Part shown: piece by piece, positions 62,313 through 64,000 of the stretch | How positions within the stretch are numbered: position 1 is the first letter of the stretch | How the letters are laid out: every line of letters begins with the position of its first letter | Origin: Flavobacteriaceae bacterium PS02336 | GTDB lineage: Bacteria; Bacteroidota; Bacteroidia; Flavobacteriales; Flavobacteriaceae | Assembly: GCA_029960065.1 (NCBI GenBank) | Contig: JASCOF010000001.1 | Span: 186,001-250,000, forward strand | DNA length: 64,000 nucleotides | Direction of reading: 5' to 3' | The notes under the pieces: generated by a model | The model's database searches: none | What the model was told of the DNA's origin: nothing | Seen by the model: the letters and a program-made list of their open reading frames with translations, nothing else | Program-made: the position numbers and the translations under genes

Positions 62313-64000
62313 ATGAAAAATATGAAAAAACTACTCGTTATTATATTCGTATTTTCAATACAGTTTATAAATGCACAAGATCAGGAATTAATCAGAGCAA
62401 AGAAATTCTTTGATAGAACTTATTATACTGAAGCAATTGTTTTGTACGAAAGACTTGCAGAAGAAAAACCTTCGCAAGAAGTTATAAAAAACTTAGCCGA
62501 CTCTTATTTCTATACTAACAATTTGGTTAAAGCGCAACGTTATTACCGCCTTTTGGTCAATAGTTATAGTAATAACCTTGATAGACAGTATTATTTTAGA
62601 TACGCACAGACTTTAAAAGCAACGAATAGTTATGATGACGCAAACGCTGCTTTAAAAGAATATTACTCAAAATCTGCAAATACAGAAGATCTTGCAAACT
62701 TCGAAAAAGAGGTTAAAACATTAGAAAATGTATCAGCAATCGGAAAAAGATTTGAGATAAAAAACCTTCCGATAAATACGCCAAATTCAGAATTTGGCGC
62801 GGTTGAATACAATGGAAATCTAGTTTTTGCCGGAGTCAAATTAAAACCTAATTTATTTGATAAAAAATACAAATGGGACAATGCGACTTATTTAAATTTA
62901 GCTACGATTCCGCTGCAAAATATTAATGCATCAGATTCAATTGTGCATTATTTTGCTAAAGAATTAAAGACAGGAATGCACGAGTCTAATGCCATTTTTA
63001 CTAAAGATGGAAAAACGATGTATTTTACCCGAAATAATTCTAAAAACGGAAGCAAGAAGAGAGACGAAAAGAAAATATCAAATCTTCAAATTTTTAAAGC
63101 AGAATTAGTTAATGGAAAATGGACAAACGTAACATCACTTCCATTCAACAGTCCAAACTATTCAACCGAACATCCAGCATTAAGTGCAGACGAAAAAGTC
63201 TTATATTTTGCTTCGGACATGCCAGGTTCTTTAGGCTCTTTTGATATTTATTCCGTGAATGTTAATAAAGGCGCATTTGATACTCCAAAAAATCTTGGAT
63301 CCATAGTAAATACAGATAAAAGAGAGCAGTTTCCGTTTGCTTCTGCAGATAACAAACTTTATTTTTCTTCAGATGGACATTTAGGTTATGGCTCTTTAGA
63401 TGTTTTTGTTTCTGAAATAAACGGGAACGATTATTCAAAACCGGTAAATATTGGGCTGCCATTAAACTCAAATTCAGATGATTTTGCTTTCAATGTAAAT
63501 TCAAATACCAAACAGGGTTATTTTGCTTCAAATAGAGAAGGAGGAAAAGGAAGTGATGATATTTATCAATTCAAAGAAATCAAAGATTTGATTGTTGAAG
63601 ACTGTAAGCAATTTATAGCTGGGATTATCACAGATGTAGATACGAAACTTCCATTAGAAAATGCAACTGTAATACTGCAGGATTCAGAGAATAAAACACT
63701 TAACACAATAACAACTTCTGCAGATGGAAAGTTTAGTTTTACAGTTCCCTGTGAAGCTTCTTATAAAGTTTCTGCTTTTAAAGAGAAGTATACAAATGAA
63801 TCAAAAACTTTGACTTTAGGAAAAACTAGGGATGCTGTTAATGATGCTTCTTTGGCACTGAAATCTTTAGAAGTCATTAAACAAGAAGAAAAAGAAAAAG
63901 CAGAAAAGAAAAGACAGCAGGAAATTATTATTGAGGAAGAAAATAAGAAAAAAGCAGAACTTGCTGTAATTGAATTAAAACAGAAAGAGAAAAAAGCCAA
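62313..64000 (+). CDS. OmpA-family protein with TPR and PD40 repeats (partial)
   Basis: The frame is open from ATG 62313 to the right edge, about 562 residues, so the C-terminal OmpA domain, if any, lies beyond it. A signal peptide (LLVIIFVFSIQFINAQ) is followed by a TPR-like stretch at about 25-130 (YYTEAIVLYERLAEEKPS). Then come PD40/WD40-like repeats (TKDGKTMYFTRNN, SADEKVLYFASDMPGS, SADNKLYFSSDGHLGYGS, NVNSNTKQGYFASNREGGKG). A carboxypeptidase-regulatory-like fold (ITDVDTKLPLENATVILQD) and a Lys/Glu-rich coiled-coil end the visible part. This set is that of peptidoglycan-binding partners of PorP/SprF proteins, as in PorE-like proteins. The OmpA name is inferred from order and domains. Confidence 0.8.
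   Translation, partial: MKNMKKLLVIIFVFSIQFINAQDQELIRAKKFFDRTYYTEAIVLYERLAEEKPSQEVIKNLADSYFYTNNLVKAQRYYRLLVNSYSNNLDRQYYFRYAQTLKATNSYDDANAALKEYYSKSANTEDLANFEKEVKTLENVSAIGKRFEIKNLPINTPNSEFGAVEYNGNLVFAGVKLKPNLFDKKYKWDNATYLNLATIPLQNINASDSIVHYFAKELKTGMHESNAIFTKDGKTMYFTRNNSKNGSKKRDEKKISNLQIFKAELVNGKWTNVTSLPFNSPNYSTEHPALSADEKVLYFASDMPGSLGSFDIYSVNVNKGAFDTPKNLGSIVNTDKREQFPFASADNKLYFSSDGHLGYGSLDVFVSEINGNDYSKPVNIGLPLNSNSDDFAFNVNSNTKQGYFASNREGGKGSDDIYQFKEIKDLIVEDCKQFIAGIITDVDTKLPLENATVILQDSENKTLNTITTSADGKFSFTVPCEASYKVSAFKEKYTNESKTLTLGKTRDAVNDASLALKSLEVIKQEEKEKAEKKRQQEIIIEEENKKKAELAVIELKQKEKKA

Noticed and set aside
62663..62881. Minus-strand frame of 72 residues in the OmpA-like gene
   Set aside because: Shadow of the plus-strand gene, which runs continuously to the right edge.

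Overview
The window reads as chromosomal DNA of a Flavobacteriaceae bacterium, most likely a Flavobacterium. The reasons are its low GC content, promoters with the Bacteroidota -7 element TAnnTTTG and no obvious Shine-Dalgarno sites, a type IX secretion (T9SS) type B cargo gene followed by PorP/SprF and OmpA-like genes, a fused SecDF, a TetX-like flavoprotein, and gene junctions full of short repeats. I see no rRNA, tRNA, CRISPR array, IS element or prophage.

Layout. 1-10.3 kb: tail of a DUF5723 protein followed by a long hairpin, guaB, an exported unknown protein, a TetR/TetX-like pair, an L,D-transpeptidase lipoprotein, an alpha/beta hydrolase, nudK, purA and a Fur-family regulator. 10.4-16.5 kb: a small unknown protein, a long RelA/SpoT enzyme, a TrmH-family rRNA methylase, a DUF2167 membrane protein and an exported phosphodiesterase-like enzyme. 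16.6-22.9 kb: a DUF58 / MoxR ATPase / DUF4350 / DUF4129 / SpoIIM-like cluster with a divergent RDD gene. 23-32 kb: an exported unknown protein, a TRIC-like channel, then a surface-glycan block (FemAB-like transferase, Wzx-type flippase, four glycosyltransferases, an FdtA-like ketoisomerase) ending at an FtsE ATPase.

32.2-40.4 kb: a 1004-residue TPR protein, a PhzF protein, an outer-membrane barrel, a small Gre-like protein and an unknown exported protein. 40.8-44.4 kb: two tandem asparagine-synthetase genes. The first has the normal glutaminase residues; the second has lost Cys2 and two other glutaminase residues but keeps the synthetase motifs. 44.8-57.2 kb: housekeeping genes (gyrB, mdh, secDF, a PagL-like barrel, lgt, yidD, cysS, folE, an aminotransferase), with a four-helix-bundle gene between 18-bp direct repeats at cysS/folE. 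57.3-64 kb: a PDZ aspartyl protease and the T9SS triad, whose OmpA-like gene runs off the right edge.

The genes combine purine and amino-acid metabolism with envelope work: lipoprotein maturation, Sec export, glycan assembly and T9SS cargo. The best leads are the glutaminase-dead AsnB paralogue, the repeat-flanked four-helix-bundle gene, the TetR/TetX-like pair, the secDF leader hairpin, and several long inverted repeats between genes that look like dispersed elements. Family calls rest on motif recognition from memory; no database was searched.
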